From Pseudomonas coleopterorum (GTDB taxonomy: Bacteria; Pseudomonadota; Gammaproteobacteria; Pseudomonadales; Pseudomonadaceae): a stretch of DNA of 64,000 bases. The stretch covers positions 4,157,001-4,221,000 of the forward strand of contig NZ_FNTZ01000001.1 in NCBI RefSeq assembly GCF_900105555.1. Direction: 5' to 3'. Of the stretch, positions 17,472 through 26,890 are shown piece by piece. The notes beneath the pieces are model-generated. The model made no database searches. It saw nothing but the letters and a program-made list of their open reading frames with translations, and was not told where the DNA came from. The translations under genes and the position numbers were made by a program. Numbering within the stretch: position 1 is the first letter of the stretch; the number at the start of each line of letters is the position of its first letter.

Positions 17472-19266
17472 CCGCTTCAGCGCCTCCCAGGCCGTCGCCG
17501 CAGGGACCGATTTCGCCGAACTTCGGGTAGGCCCCGCCGGCGTGTTCTGGAACGAGTTCCGCCCCCAGGATGGCGCTTGCCGTGTGTGGACCGAGCGCGA
17601 CGGCGTGGCAACGTGCCTGACACCCGACGGTTACAGCGTGCGCAGCCGCGTCTACGAGTACGGTGGTGGCTCGTTCTGCCTGGCGAATGACGAACTGGTG
17701 TTCGTCAACGAGGCCGACCAGCAGCTGTACCGTCAGCCGGTGACCGGTGGCCTGCCGCAGCCTTTGAGCTTCGGCCAGATGCGCTACGGGGGGCTGGAAT
17801 ATGCCGCAGGCCAGGTATTGGCGGTGGAGGAAGACGGCGACACGCATCGTCTGGTGGCCATCGACCTGGCCAGCGAGCGCCATCGCGTGCTGGCCGAAGG
17901 CGCCGATTTCTACGCATCACCGGCGCTGAGCCCGGACGGCACCCGCCTGGCCTGGATCGAATGGGATCGGCCCCATCAACCCTGGACGCAAACGCGCCTG
18001 ATGTGCAGCGAACTGGCGGCTGTCCCGGAGTGCGTGGCCAGTGGTTTCAGCCTGCAGCAGCCGCGCTTCGACGAACAGGGGCGGCTGTACTGCCTGTCCG
18101 ACGCGCACGGCTTCTGGCAACCCTGGGCCGAGGTCGACGACGACTGGGCGCCATTGCCCGCCGCCAAGGCCGATCACGCCGCGGCCCCTTGGCAATTGGG
18201 TGCCTGCACCTGGTTGCCGACGAGCGACCAAGGCTACCTGAGCAGCTGGTTCGAAGCAGGTTTTGGCCGTCTGGGCCTGTGCGATGGGCAAGGCCAATGC
18301 GTGGACTATACCGGCGAATACACTCGCTTTCGCGCGCTGGCCATGGACGCCGATCACCTCTACGCCATCGCCGGCTCGCCGGTGCAGCCATCGGCGGTAA
18401 TTGCCATCGATCGCCACGACCACAGTGTACGCACCCTGGCGGGCGGCTATTCGCCATTGCCGGCCGAGCAGGTCAGCCTGCCGCACCCGCTCAGCTACCC
18501 CAGCGGCGGCGAACAGGCACACGGCTTCTTCTACACGGCACAGAGCGACGAGCGGCATCCGCCTCTGGTGGTATTCATCCACGGCGGGCCGACGTCGGCG
18601 TGCTATCCGGTGTTCGATCCGCGCATTCAATACTGGACTCAACGCGGCTTTGCCGTCGCCGACCTCAACTATCGCGGCAGCAGCAACCATGGCCGCGCCT
18701 ATCGTCACGCCCTGCATCTGCGCTGGGGCGAAACCGACGTGCAGGATGCGTGTGCTGTGGTTGCGTACCTGGCCGCTCAAGGCCGCATCGATCCGCACCG
18801 TGCGTTCGTGCGTGGCGGCAGCGCGGGTGGCTATACGGTGTTGTGCGCTCTGGCGTTCGCCAAGGTGTTCCGCGCCGGCGCCAGCCAGTACGGGGTCAGC
18901 AATCCGGCTGCCCTGGGGCGCGTCACCCACAAGTTCGAGAACGATTACCTGGACTGGCTGATCGGCGACCCGGACATCGACCACCAGCGCTACGCCGACC
19001 GCACGCCGCTGCTGCATGCGGACCGAATCACCGCGCCGGTGATCTTCTTTCAGGGAGAGCTGGACGTGGTGGTCGTGCCGCAACAGACCCGCGACATGGT
19101 GGCTGCGTTGGAGGCCAATGGCATACCCGTCGAGGCGCACTACTACGCCGAAGAACGGCATGGCTTTCGCAACGCTGCGAACCTTGCACATGCGCTGGAG
19201 CATGAATGGCGGTTCTATCTGCAGGTGATGCAGGAGGATGACCGCGGACTGGTCGACCTGCTCTGA
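17437..19266 (+). CDS. Prolyl oligopeptidase-family (S9) peptidase, PqqM-like
   Basis: 609 aa. A beta-propeller N-terminal half is followed by an alpha/beta hydrolase domain. The nucleophile motif GGSAGGY places Ser at about 462, with Asp at about 543 (GELDVVV) and His at about 575 (ERHGF), completing the triad. Pseudomonas pqq clusters often carry this S9C-type peptidase downstream of pqqE, where it is named pqqM; a role in peptide processing or PQQ maturation is suspected but not proven. It overlaps pqqE by 35 bp, so it is part of the same operon. Confidence 0.88.
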   Translation: MNETLASSPKHDRFSASQAVAAGTDFAELRVGPAGVFWNEFRPQDGACRVWTERDGVATCLTPDGYSVRSRVYEYGGGSFCLANDELVFVNEADQQLYRQPVTGGLPQPLSFGQMRYGGLEYAAGQVLAVEEDGDTHRLVAIDLASERHRVLAEGADFYASPALSPDGTRLAWIEWDRPHQPWTQTRLMCSELAAVPECVASGFSLQQPRFDEQGRLYCLSDAHGFWQPWAEVDDDWAPLPAAKADHAAAPWQLGACTWLPTSDQGYLSSWFEAGFGRLGLCDGQGQCVDYTGEYTRFRALAMDADHLYAIAGSPVQPSAVIAIDRHDHSVRTLAGGYSPLPAEQVSLPHPLSYPSGGEQAHGFFYTAQSDERHPPLVVFIHGGPTSACYPVFDPRIQYWTQRGFAVADLNYRGSSNHGRAYRHALHLRWGETDVQDACAVVAYLAAQGRIDPHRAFVRGGSAGGYTVLCALAFAKVFRAGASQYGVSNPAALGRVTHKFENDYLDWLIGDPDIDHQRYADRTPLLHADRITAPVIFFQGELDVVVVPQQTRDMVAALEANGIPVEAHYYAEERHGFRNAANLAHALEHEWRFYLQVMQEDDRGLVDLL

Positions 19267-19271
19267 ACGGG

Positions 19272-19308
19272 TGCCGGTGCGGTCGTCGAGTAGACGAACG
19301 CACCGGCA
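19272..19308. terminator. Hairpin between convergent genes
   Basis: TGCCGGTGCG and CGCACCGGCA form a 10-bp perfect stem between the peptidase gene (+) and the YqaE-like gene (-). There is no strong U-tract on either side, so termination is inferred from position. Confidence 0.5.
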
Positions 19309-19317
19309 ACAACGTCG

Positions 19318-19479
19318 TTACTTTCTGCTGGCGATGATGTACACCGCGTGGATGATGCCGGGGATGTAGCCCAGCAACGTGAGCAGGATGTTCAGCCAGA
19401 AAGCGCCACCGAAGCCCACTTGCATGAACACGCCGACAGGCGGCAGGAGGATGGCGAAAATGATGCGAATGATGTCCAT
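19318..19479 (-). CDS. YqaE/Pmp3-family small membrane protein
   Basis: 53 aa with two membrane segments (about residues 4-20 and 29-48). The motifs LLPPVGVFMQVGFGGAFWLN and LLGYIPGIIHAVYII are the hallmark of the Pmp3/YqaE (UPF0057) family, small stress-linked membrane proteins. AAGGAG lies 7 bases before the ATG. It is a monocistronic gene upstream of waaA in transcription order. Its role in bacteria is not settled. Confidence 0.93.
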   Translation of the reverse strand: MDIIRIIFAILLPPVGVFMQVGFGGAFWLNILLTLLGYIPGIIHAVYIIASRK

Positions 19480-19542
19480 GGTGCAGCTCCTTGAGGTCGA
19501 TGCATAACAGACCTCGGGTCGCCCACGGCGTTCCGCGTGGCG

Positions 19543-20814
19543 CTAAAGCTTGGCGTCGAGGGCATCGAGCAGACGCTTCAACGCGCCTTGGTTGGCGCGC
19601 ATCACGGCCAGCCCGGCCTCTCCGCTGCGCACCGCATCACGCGGCAGTTCTATCCACTGTCGCACTGCCGTTGCCAGACCCTGTGCGTCGTCGACCTCGA
19701 CCAATGCACCAGCCTCGCGCAGCATCGCGCCGATCTCGAGAAAGTTGAACATGTGCGGCCCGCTCAGCACCGGCTTGGCCAGCGCGGCAGGCTCCAATGG
19801 GTTGTGCCCTCCATTGGCCACCAGACTGCCGCCGACGAACGCGATGTCCGCCAGGGCATAGAGGAACAGCAACTCGCCCATGGTATCGCCCAGCAGCACT
19901 TGGGTTGCCGCCGTGACCGGCTGATCGAGCGAGCGCTGCACCGTGGTGAAACCCTGAGCCCTGCACAGAGCACGCATCGAAGCGAAACGCTCCTGATGCC
20001 GCGGGACCAGAATCAGCAAGGCATCGGCATGGCTGGCGAGCAACTGGCGATGGGCGGCCAGGATCACCTCATCTTCACCCTCGTGAGTACTGGCAGCGAT
20101 CCAGACCGGACGTTCGCTGGCCTGCCACTGTTCGCGCAACCGAGCGGCGCGGACAGGCACGTTAGGGTCGACGTTGAGATCGAACTTGATCGAGCCGGTC
20201 ACCTGCACGCACTCGGGGCGCGCACCCAATGCCAGAAAACGCTCTGCCTCGACTTGTGTCTGCACCGCTAGCAGGCTCATTTCCGCCAGCATTGGCGCGG
20301 TCAACCGAGAGAAACGTGCATAGCCCCTGGCCGAACGCGCGGAGAGCCGGCCATTGGCCAATGCGACCGGAATGCCGCGCCGGGCGCACTGGTGAATATG
20401 GTTGGGCCACAGCTCGGTTTCGATGATCACGGCCAGGCGCGGACGTACGTGGTCGAGAAAGCGGCCAGATGCCCAAGGCAGATCGTACGGCAGGTAGCAA
20501 TGCTGGATCCGCGGCTCATCGGCGAACAGCGCCTGGATGCGCTCCGACCCGGTCGGGGTCATGCAGGTCACGGTGATGGGCAGCTCGGGATGGCGCAGCA
20601 GCAACTGGCGGATCATGGGTGCGGCGGCAATGCTTTCTCCCACCGACACGGCATGCACCCAGATACCCCCCGGCTGCATCGGCGGCAGCCGGTAGGCGAA
20701 ACGCTCGCCCAGGCGTTGCCCGTAGGCCGGCGCCTTGCGCGCGCGCAACCATAGACGCACGGCCAGCAACGGCAGCCCCAGGTGAAACAGCAAGGTGTAG
20801 AGAGTTCTGTTCAT
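19543..20814 (-). CDS. waaA: WaaA, Kdo transferase
   Basis: 423 aa. It transfers 3-deoxy-D-manno-octulosonic acid from CMP-Kdo to lipid IVA at the inner face of the inner membrane, the first step of LPS core assembly. An N-terminal membrane anchor (TLYTLLFHLGLPLLAVRLWL) is followed by the GT30 motif HAVSVGESIAA, whose Glu is the catalytic base. The donor half has GSIKFDL and VGGSLVANGGHNPLEPAA. It is an ortholog of P. aeruginosa PA4988 and has the same neighbours. Confidence 0.96.
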   Translation of the reverse strand: MNRTLYTLLFHLGLPLLAVRLWLRARKAPAYGQRLGERFAYRLPPMQPGGIWVHAVSVGESIAAAPMIRQLLLRHPELPITVTCMTPTGSERIQALFADEPRIQHCYLPYDLPWASGRFLDHVRPRLAVIIETELWPNHIHQCARRGIPVALANGRLSARSARGYARFSRLTAPMLAEMSLLAVQTQVEAERFLALGARPECVQVTGSIKFDLNVDPNVPVRAARLREQWQASERPVWIAASTHEGEDEVILAAHRQLLASHADALLILVPRHQERFASMRALCRAQGFTTVQRSLDQPVTAATQVLLGDTMGELLFLYALADIAFVGGSLVANGGHNPLEPAALAKPVLSGPHMFNFLEIGAMLREAGALVEVDDAQGLATAVRQWIELPRDAVRSGEAGLAVMRANQGALKRLLDALDAKL

Positions 20815-20959
20815 GGCGGCGAAGTGTACTCAGGTCATGATCCTTGACCAAGTGCCCGCCGCAGCCCTGCGAACCGATTGCCCGGCGGTCACTCGAAATG
20901 GGCGAACCCTCTGCAGCCGTGCATCGCCTAGAATGCCTGCATCGAACAGGAGCCCCACC

Positions 20960-21292
20960 ATGAACGCCTACGCTTTTCTTGCCATCGCCATCTGCGCCGA
21001 AGTGATCGCCACTGTCTCCATGAAGGCGGTCAAAGGACTCAGTACACCGCTGCCGCTGTTTCTGGTGGTGGCCGGCTATGGCATCGCGTTCTGGATGCTG
21101 ACCCTGGTGGTGCGCACGGTGCCGGTGGGCATCGCCTACGCCATCTGGGCGGGCATGGGCATCGTCATGGTCAGCATCGCCGCCCTGTTCATCTATGGGC
21201 AGAAGCTCGACCTGCCGGCCATGCTCGGCATGGCGCTGATCGTGCTGGGCGTGGTGGTGATCCAGCTGTTCTCGAAAACCACCGGGCACTGA
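20960..21292 (+). CDS. Small multidrug resistance (SMR) transporter
   Basis: 110 aa with four membrane helices. The conserved membrane Glu lies in AICAEVIATVSMKA (about residue 14), where EmrE-type proteins bind substrate and protons. YAIWAGMGIV and the length of 110 residues are typical. It is divergent from waaA with a 145-bp shared upstream region. P. aeruginosa has an SMR gene (PA4990, emrE) in the same place. Substrates are probably quaternary cations. Confidence 0.93.
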   Translation: MNAYAFLAIAICAEVIATVSMKAVKGLSTPLPLFLVVAGYGIAFWMLTLVVRTVPVGIAYAIWAGMGIVMVSIAALFIYGQKLDLPAMLGMALIVLGVVVIQLFSKTTGH

Positions 21293-21334
21293 GGCTGTAT
21301 ACTCCTCCGCCTGTCCTAGCCTGCGAGGTCTGCA

Positions 21335-22510
21335 ATGCCGTCTGAACTGTCCACTGATATCGTCATCGTCGGCGCCGGTGTCGCCGGGCTCTGGCTCAAC
21401 GCGCGGCTGCGCGCCCTGGGCTATTCGACGGTGCTGGTGGAGAACGCGCGCCTGGGCGGCGGGCAGACCTTCAAGGCCCAGGGGATCATTCACGGCGGTG
21501 CCAAATACGCCCTGCACGGCGCGCTGACCGGCGCCTCCGAAGCCATCGCCGACATGCCGCGCCGCTGGCGTGAAGCGCTGGCTGGCCAGGGCGAACTGGA
21601 CCTTTCGGGCGTGCGCCTGCTGTCCGAGGCGCATTATCTGTGGTCGCCGGGCACCCTGGCAGGCAATCTCACCAGCTTTTTCGCCAGCAAGGCCGTGCGT
21701 GGCCGGGTCGATCAGGTCAAGGGCGAGCAACTGCCGCCCGCTCTGCAGGACCGCGCGTTCAAGGGCAAGGTCTATCGCTTGGCCGAGCTGGTGGTGGATG
21801 TGCCCAGCCTGGTCGCTCGGCTCGCCGAGCTGGCCGGCGATGGGCTGCTGGCGGGTGAGCGGATCGAGCCGCTGTATGACCAGAAGCAGCTGGCCGGACT
21901 GATCGTCGACGGTCGGGTGATTCGCGCCCAGCGCGTGGTGCTCAGCGCCGGCGAAGGCATCCAGGCCCTGCTGGCGGAACTGGGCGTCGAACAACCCACG
22001 ATGCAGCGGCGGCCACTGCACATGGTGCTGGCCAAGGGCGCCAACCTGAAACCCTTGTACGCCCATTGCCTGGGCGGCGGGCCGAAGCCGCGCATCACCG
22101 TCACCACCCATCCGGGGGCCGACGGCCAATGGGTCTGGTACCTGGGTGGCGAGATCGCCGAAGCCGATGGCGTGGCTCGCGATCCGGCGCAGCAGATCGC
22201 CGCTGCCCAGAAGGAAATCGGCCAACTGTTGCCCTGGGTCGATCAAACCCAGCTGCGCTGGGCCACCCTGCGCGTCAATCGCGCCGAGCCCGCTCAATCC
22301 GGGCTGGTGCGTCCGGACAACGCATTTCTGGCCGATCAACCCGGCTTGCTGGTGGGTTGGCCGACCAAGCTGGCCCTGGCGCCGGATTTCGCCGACCGCG
22401 TCATCGCTGCCCTGCAGCGCGATGGCATTGCACCGCACAGCCATGCTCCACTGCCCGAGCTGCCCAAGCCGGCATTGGCCACACCTGTCTGGGATGAACT
22501 GCTGCCATGA
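21335..22510 (+). CDS. FAD-dependent oxidoreductase (DAO family)
   Basis: 391 aa. A Rossmann FAD site, DIVIVGAGVAGLWLNARL, is at the N-terminus, and the DAO-like body includes GGGQTFKAQGIIHGGAKY. It resembles the glycerol-3-phosphate/amino-acid oxidase superfamily, but the substrate is unknown. The stop overlaps the start of the aldo/keto reductase gene, a pair also adjacent in P. aeruginosa (PA4991-PA4992). Its presence in the waaA-hldE interval is conserved synteny rather than proof of an LPS role. Confidence 0.87.
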   Translation: MPSELSTDIVIVGAGVAGLWLNARLRALGYSTVLVENARLGGGQTFKAQGIIHGGAKYALHGALTGASEAIADMPRRWREALAGQGELDLSGVRLLSEAHYLWSPGTLAGNLTSFFASKAVRGRVDQVKGEQLPPALQDRAFKGKVYRLAELVVDVPSLVARLAELAGDGLLAGERIEPLYDQKQLAGLIVDGRVIRAQRVVLSAGEGIQALLAELGVEQPTMQRRPLHMVLAKGANLKPLYAHCLGGGPKPRITVTTHPGADGQWVWYLGGEIAEADGVARDPAQQIAAAQKEIGQLLPWVDQTQLRWATLRVNRAEPAQSGLVRPDNAFLADQPGLLVGWPTKLALAPDFADRVIAALQRDGIAPHSHAPLPELPKPALATPVWDELLP

Positions 22511-23319
22511 GCCTGCCCACCCTGCACGATCTGCACCGCCCGCTGGGCGACACCGGCCTGCGGGTTTCCCCCCTGGGCCTGGGTACGGTGAAACTGGGTC
22601 GCGACCAAGGGGTGAAATACCCCAACGGCTTCACCATTCCCGACGACAGCGCCGCGCGCATGTTGCTGGGCCAGGCACGCCAGTTGGGCATCAACCTGAT
22701 CGACACCGCGCCGGCCTATGGCATCAGCGAAGAACGCCTGGGGCCGCTGCTGCGGGGTCAGCGGCAGGACTGGGTGATCGTCAGCAAGGTCGGTGAAGAA
22801 TTCGAATCGGGCCAGTCACGCTTCGACTTCAGCGCCGAGCACACGCGCTTCTCGGTGGAGCGCAGTTTGAAACGCCTGGAAACAGACTTCATCGATCTGC
22901 TGCTGGTGCATTCGGACGGCAGCGATCTGGATATTCTCCAGGGCTGTGAGGTGTATGAGACGTTGGCGGCGCTGAAGGCCGAAGGCAAGATTCGCGGCTT
23001 CGGGTTTTCTGGCAAAACCGTGCAGGGCGGGCTCAAAGCCCTGGAAACCGGAGACTGCGCCATGGTCACCTACAACCTGAACGAGCAATCCGAGCGCCCG
23101 GTGCTCGACTACGCGGCCGCCCATGGCAAGGCCATTCTGGTGAAAAAGGCGTTAGCCAGCGGTCATGCCTGCCTGGCGCCGGGCGTGGATCCGGTGCGCG
23201 CCAGCTTCGAGCTGCTGTTTGCTCACCCTGGGGTGGCCAGTGCTATTGTCGGAACGATAAATCCGCTGCACCTGTCCCACAACGTAGCGACAGCCGCTGC
23301 CGTGCTACTCAGGAATTGA
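22507..23319 (+). CDS. Aldo/keto reductase
   Basis: 270 aa, a TIM-barrel NAD(P)H oxidoreductase. It has GDTGLRVSPLGLGTVKLG at the start, the catalytic Asp and Tyr in NLIDTAPAYG (about residues 58-67), Lys in IVSKVG and His in LLLVHSDG. It is translationally coupled to the preceding flavoprotein gene. The substrate is unknown. Confidence 0.9.
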   Translation: MSLPTLHDLHRPLGDTGLRVSPLGLGTVKLGRDQGVKYPNGFTIPDDSAARMLLGQARQLGINLIDTAPAYGISEERLGPLLRGQRQDWVIVSKVGEEFESGQSRFDFSAEHTRFSVERSLKRLETDFIDLLLVHSDGSDLDILQGCEVYETLAALKAEGKIRGFGFSGKTVQGGLKALETGDCAMVTYNLNEQSERPVLDYAAAHGKAILVKKALASGHACLAPGVDPVRASFELLFAHPGVASAIVGTINPLHLSHNVATAAAVLLRN

Positions 23320-23360
23320 CGCCGCCGACGCGGCCGACCCCGACGCAAGAAGGAGCCGTA

Positions 23361-24326
23361 ATGCCGCGTACCCTGACTCGAAAGAACCCAGGCAATTTCA
23401 AGACCCTGCCCCTTGCCGTCGATGCCACGCCCGAGGCCCTGAGCTATGAAGCCGTGGGCATGCCGTTGAATTTCGCCCAGACCCTGGAGCGGCGCAAACC
23501 GGTCGAGGTGAGTGACAGCGAACGCTTTCGCGTGGAACTGGCCAACCTCGGCGTGTCGGTCCGGCTGACCCTCAACTGGCGTGGGCGCGACTACTGGGTG
23601 CTGGTGCGCCAGCGCCGCGAAGACCGCGGCGACGTGGTGCTCAAGCTGATCTCTGGCTATGTGCCGGCCCATGAAGTGAACCTGCCGCTGCACACGGCCA
23701 TTCAGGAAATTGCCGAGGAATGCCTGCTGGAGACGTCGGAAGGCTGGCTGGGTGGGCGTTTCAACGACACCTGGCTGCCGACGCCGTATGACCAGGTCTT
23801 GCGCTATCAGGAGAAGCTGCCCTTTCGCTTGAGCACCCGCTCTGGTGCAGCGCGGCCGGTGAAGTGTGGCAGCCTGAACCTGATCGAGCGGCCCCGAGCG
23901 TATGTGCACGTACCGACGGCTTCGTTGCAGCTGGTGTACGACCTGCGTCTGGAAGTGCCGCCCCAGGCCAAGGGGCTGAGCCTGTTCCACGTCGAGGAGC
24001 GGCTGGAAAAGGGTGAATTGATCACCCGCCTGAGCCGCAGCAAGCCTGACCTGTATCTGATTCCTTTGAGGGACGGGCAGCCGGTCGCAGAGCTGTACAC
24101 GTTGAAGAAGGACAAGCTGCACGCCGCCAGTACACGGGGCGTTTATCTGGCCGAAAGCTTCGCCGCACAGGATGGCTGGCTGGTCCGCGACGAACGCGTG
24201 CGCTGGCGCAACTGGGTAGCGGAAAAAGGCCTCGCCATCCCGAAGAAGCCCCGCACCAGCCTGGAGAAATTCAAGGTAAAGGCGCGAGTATTGGTGCGCA
24301 AGGTGCGCAGTGGTCTGCACAAGTAA
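23361..24326 (+). CDS. Conserved protein with degenerate Nudix-like motif
   Basis: 321 aa, soluble. AAGGAG lies 6 bases before the ATG at 23361. No certain family is recognised; relatives next to hldE in Pseudomonas are often labelled 'metal ABC transporter ATPase', but no Walker motif is present. Residues about 96-120 read G-x5-E-x9-QEIAEECLL, close to a Nudix box (G-x5-E-x7-REUxEExGU) with two extra residues and Arg changed to Gln. The conserved place beside hldE suggests a link with LPS or nucleotide-sugar metabolism. Function is not assigned. Confidence 0.6.
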   Translation: MPRTLTRKNPGNFKTLPLAVDATPEALSYEAVGMPLNFAQTLERRKPVEVSDSERFRVELANLGVSVRLTLNWRGRDYWVLVRQRREDRGDVVLKLISGYVPAHEVNLPLHTAIQEIAEECLLETSEGWLGGRFNDTWLPTPYDQVLRYQEKLPFRLSTRSGAARPVKCGSLNLIERPRAYVHVPTASLQLVYDLRLEVPPQAKGLSLFHVEERLEKGELITRLSRSKPDLYLIPLRDGQPVAELYTLKKDKLHAASTRGVYLAESFAAQDGWLVRDERVRWRNWVAEKGLAIPKKPRTSLEKFKVKARVLVRKVRSGLHK

Positions 24327-24389
24327 TCCCATTGTCCCGACCGGCTACCGTCGTGCGGTGTGCCTGGGAAACTGCGCAATGGCCAGACA

Positions 24390-24457
24390 CGGCTTGCGCC
24401 GCTGCTACAGGGGTGGGCGGTGGATGCGGTCTCTGTAGCAGCGGCGCGAGCCGCGTC
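24390..24457. repeat. Second-family REP pair
   Basis: GGCTTGCGCCGCTGCTACAG and CTGTAGCAGCGGCGCGAGCC are inverted copies of a REP family distinct from the GTGGGAGCGGG type. They lie between two convergent genes. Another single copy is at about 29668. Confidence 0.8.
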
Positions 24458-24504
24458 GGCGGTGGACGCGGTGCATTTGCGGGAACGCGGTAAAACCCGA
24501 CGCT

Positions 24505-25926
24505 CTAACGGCTGCGGATTTTCTCGACGATGGCGGTGGTTGAGCTGTTTTCCACCAGGCCCAGCACTTTCACCGTGCCGCCATAAGCACTGACGATGTC
24601 GGCGCCTACCACCTGATCCACCGAATAATCACCGCCTTTGACCAATACATCCGGACGCACATGGGTCAGCAGGTTCTCCGGTGTACCTTCGGCGAAACTG
24701 ATCACCCAGTCCACCGCCCCCAGCCCCGCCAACACCGCCATGCGCCGGTCGACGCTGTTGATCGGGCGTCCCGGCCCTTTCAAGCGGCTTACCGAAGCAT
24801 CATCGTTGACCGCCACGATCAAACGATCACCCTGGGCACGGGCCTGCTCCAGGTACGTCACATGACCGGCGTGAAGAATATCGAAACACCCATTGGTGAA
24901 CACGATGCGCTCGTTGTGCGCCCGCGCATCGTCGATCGCCAGCAGCAACTGCTCCAGGCTCAACACGCCACGCTCCGAACCTTCCTCGCGCTGGATCGCC
25001 CGGCGCAATTCAGGCGCGCTGATCGCCGCGGTCCCCAGCTTGCCGACCACGATACCCGCCGCCAGGTTGGCCAGCGCCACGGCGTGGGGCAGTTCTTCGC
25101 CCGCTGCAATGGCCGCCGCCAGCGTGGAAATCACCGTATCCCCGGCGCCGGTCACATCGAACACTTCACGGGCCCGTGCAGGCAAGTGCAAGGCCGGATG
25201 CTCGGGGCGCAACAGGGTCATGCCGTGCTCGCCACGGGTCACCAGCAAGGCGCCCAGCTCGAGGTCGCGCATCAGCGTGGCGCCCTTGGCCACCAGGTCC
25301 GCTTCATCGGCACAGCCGCCGACGATGGTTTCGAATTCACTGAGGTTGGGCGTGATCAGGCTGGCACCGCGATAGATCGAGAAGTCCTTGCCCTTGGGGT
25401 CGGCCAGCACCGGGATATCGCGTGCACGCGCCGCCTGGATCAACGCCTGGTGGTTCCTAAGGGCGCCCTTGCCGTAGTCCGACAGGACCAGCACTTTGAC
25501 GCCGTCGAGCAACGCGTCGACCTCAGCGGCCAGCGCCGCTGGGTCGGTGGCGAACGCTTCTTCGAAATCGATGCGCAGCAGTTGCTGATGGCGGCTCATG
25601 ACCCGCAGCTTGACGATGGTCGGCTGGTGGGCAATGCGCTGGAACACCGCGGTGACGCCGGCGGCCTTGAGGCTGTCGCTCAGGCTGTCGGCGGCTTCGT
25701 CGGTCCCGGTCACGCCAACCAGGGAAGCCGGTGCGCCCAAGGCAGCGATGTTCAACGCGACGTTGGCAGCACCACCGGGACGGTCTTCGATCTGCTCGAC
25801 CTTGACCACAGGCACCGGTGCTTCCGGGGAAATGCGCGAAGTACCGCCATGCCAGTAACGGTCGAGCATGACATCGCCGACCACCAGTACAGGGGCCGAT
25901 TCGAATCGCGGCATGGATAACTTCAT
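24505..25926 (-). CDS. hldE: HldE, bifunctional heptose kinase/adenylyltransferase
   Basis: 473 aa. The N-terminal PfkB/ribokinase domain (about residues 1-315; [15 protein letters not shown] and DVTGAGDT near 260) phosphorylates heptose-7-phosphate. The C-terminal nucleotidyltransferase domain (from about 340; [10 protein letters not shown] carries the HxGH site) makes ADP-heptose for the LPS inner core. The ATG at 25926 is used in related species; a TTG two codons upstream is an artefact. Only about 75 bp of unique sequence lies between this start and a REP array, so its promoter is either very close or shared with msbA. Confidence 0.95.
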   Translation of the reverse strand: MKLSMPRFESAPVLVVGDVMLDRYWHGGTSRISPEAPVPVVKVEQIEDRPGGAANVALNIAALGAPASLVGVTGTDEAADSLSDSLKAAGVTAVFQRIAHQPTIVKLRVMSRHQQLLRIDFEEAFATDPAALAAEVDALLDGVKVLVLSDYGKGALRNHQALIQAARARDIPVLADPKGKDFSIYRGASLITPNLSEFETIVGGCADEADLVAKGATLMRDLELGALLVTRGEHGMTLLRPEHPALHLPARAREVFDVTGAGDTVISTLAAAIAAGEELPHAVALANLAAGIVVGKLGTAAISAPELRRAIQREEGSERGVLSLEQLLLAIDDARAHNERIVFTNGCFDILHAGHVTYLEQARAQGDRLIVAVNDDASVSRLKGPGRPINSVDRRMAVLAGLGAVDWVISFAEGTPENLLTHVRPDVLVKGGDYSVDQVVGADIVSAYGGTVKVLGLVENSSTTAIVEKIRSR

Positions 25927-26000
25927 GGGCAACCCACATACAAAATGAACAGGGCGGCGATATTAACACGCAAGCTCCCGATAGGCCCGCCCCCGCCCTC

Positions 26001-26845
26001 CATGTGGGAGCGGGCTGCCCGCGAAGAAGGCGACACGGTATGGCAGGCAGATCGCGGTGAGGCCTTCGCGGGCAGAGACCCGCTCCCACAGACCGGATGC
26101 CGTGCTCCGCCCCCTCTTGTGGGAGCGGGGCGGGCGGCCGAGCCCTCTGCCCGCGAAGAAGGCAACGCGGTATGGCAGGCAGATCGCGGTGAAGCCTTCG
26201 CGGGCAGAGACCCGCTCCCACAGCTCTGGTCCCACAGACCGGATGCCGTGCCCCGCCCCCCTCTTGTGGGAGCGGGGCGGGCGGCCGAGCCCTCTGCCCG
26301 CGAAGAAGGCGACACGGTATGGCTGGCAGATCGCGGCGAGGCCTTCGCGGGCAGAGACCCGCTCCCACAGTTCCGCTCCCACAGACCGGATGCCGTGCTC
26401 CGCCCCCTCTTGTGGGAGCGGGGCGGGCGGCCGAGCCCTCTGCCCGCGAAGAAGGCGACGCGGTATGACAGGCAGATCGCGGTGAGGCCTTCGCGGGCAG
26501 AGACCCGCTCCCACAGTTCCGCTCCCACAGACCGGATGCCGTGCCCCGCCCCCCTCTTGTGGGAGCGGGGCGGGCGGCCGAGCCCTCTGCCCGCGAAGAA
26601 GACAACACGGTATGGCAGGCAGATCGCGGTGAAGCCTTCGCGGGCAGAGACCCGCTCCCACAGTTCCGCTCCCACAGACCGGATGCCGTGCTCCGCCCCC
26701 TCTTGTGGGAGCGGGGCGGGCGGCCGAGCCCTCTGCCCGCGAAGAAGGCGACGCGGTATGGCAGGCAGATCGCGGTGAGGCCTTCGCGGGCAGAGACCCG
26801 CTCCCACAGACCCGCTCCCACAGTTCCGCTTCCACAGCTCTGCTC
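26001..26845. repeat. Tandem array of six REP doublets (REPINs)
   Basis: Five units of 146-147 bp start at about 26119, 26266, 26412, 26559 and 26705, and a shorter first unit starts near 26004. Each unit has a GTGGGAGCGGG arm, CTGCCCGCGAAGAAGGC, a TATGGCAGGCAGATCGCG loop, then an inverted arm GCCTTCGCGGGCAGAGACCC. Units are joined by CGCTCCCACAGACCGGATGC. The first unit lacks the GCGGGCGGCCGAGCC insert of the others. It fills the msbA-hldE gap; no coding potential is credible. Confidence 0.93.
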
Positions 26846-26890
26846 CCACAGGCCAGATGCCGTGCCCTGCGCCGCAGAGCAGACAGGGGG

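Noticed and set aside
26001..26845. CRISPR array
   Set aside because: Repeat units are about 146 bp, internally palindromic and without unique spacers; they are REP doublets. No cas genes nearby.
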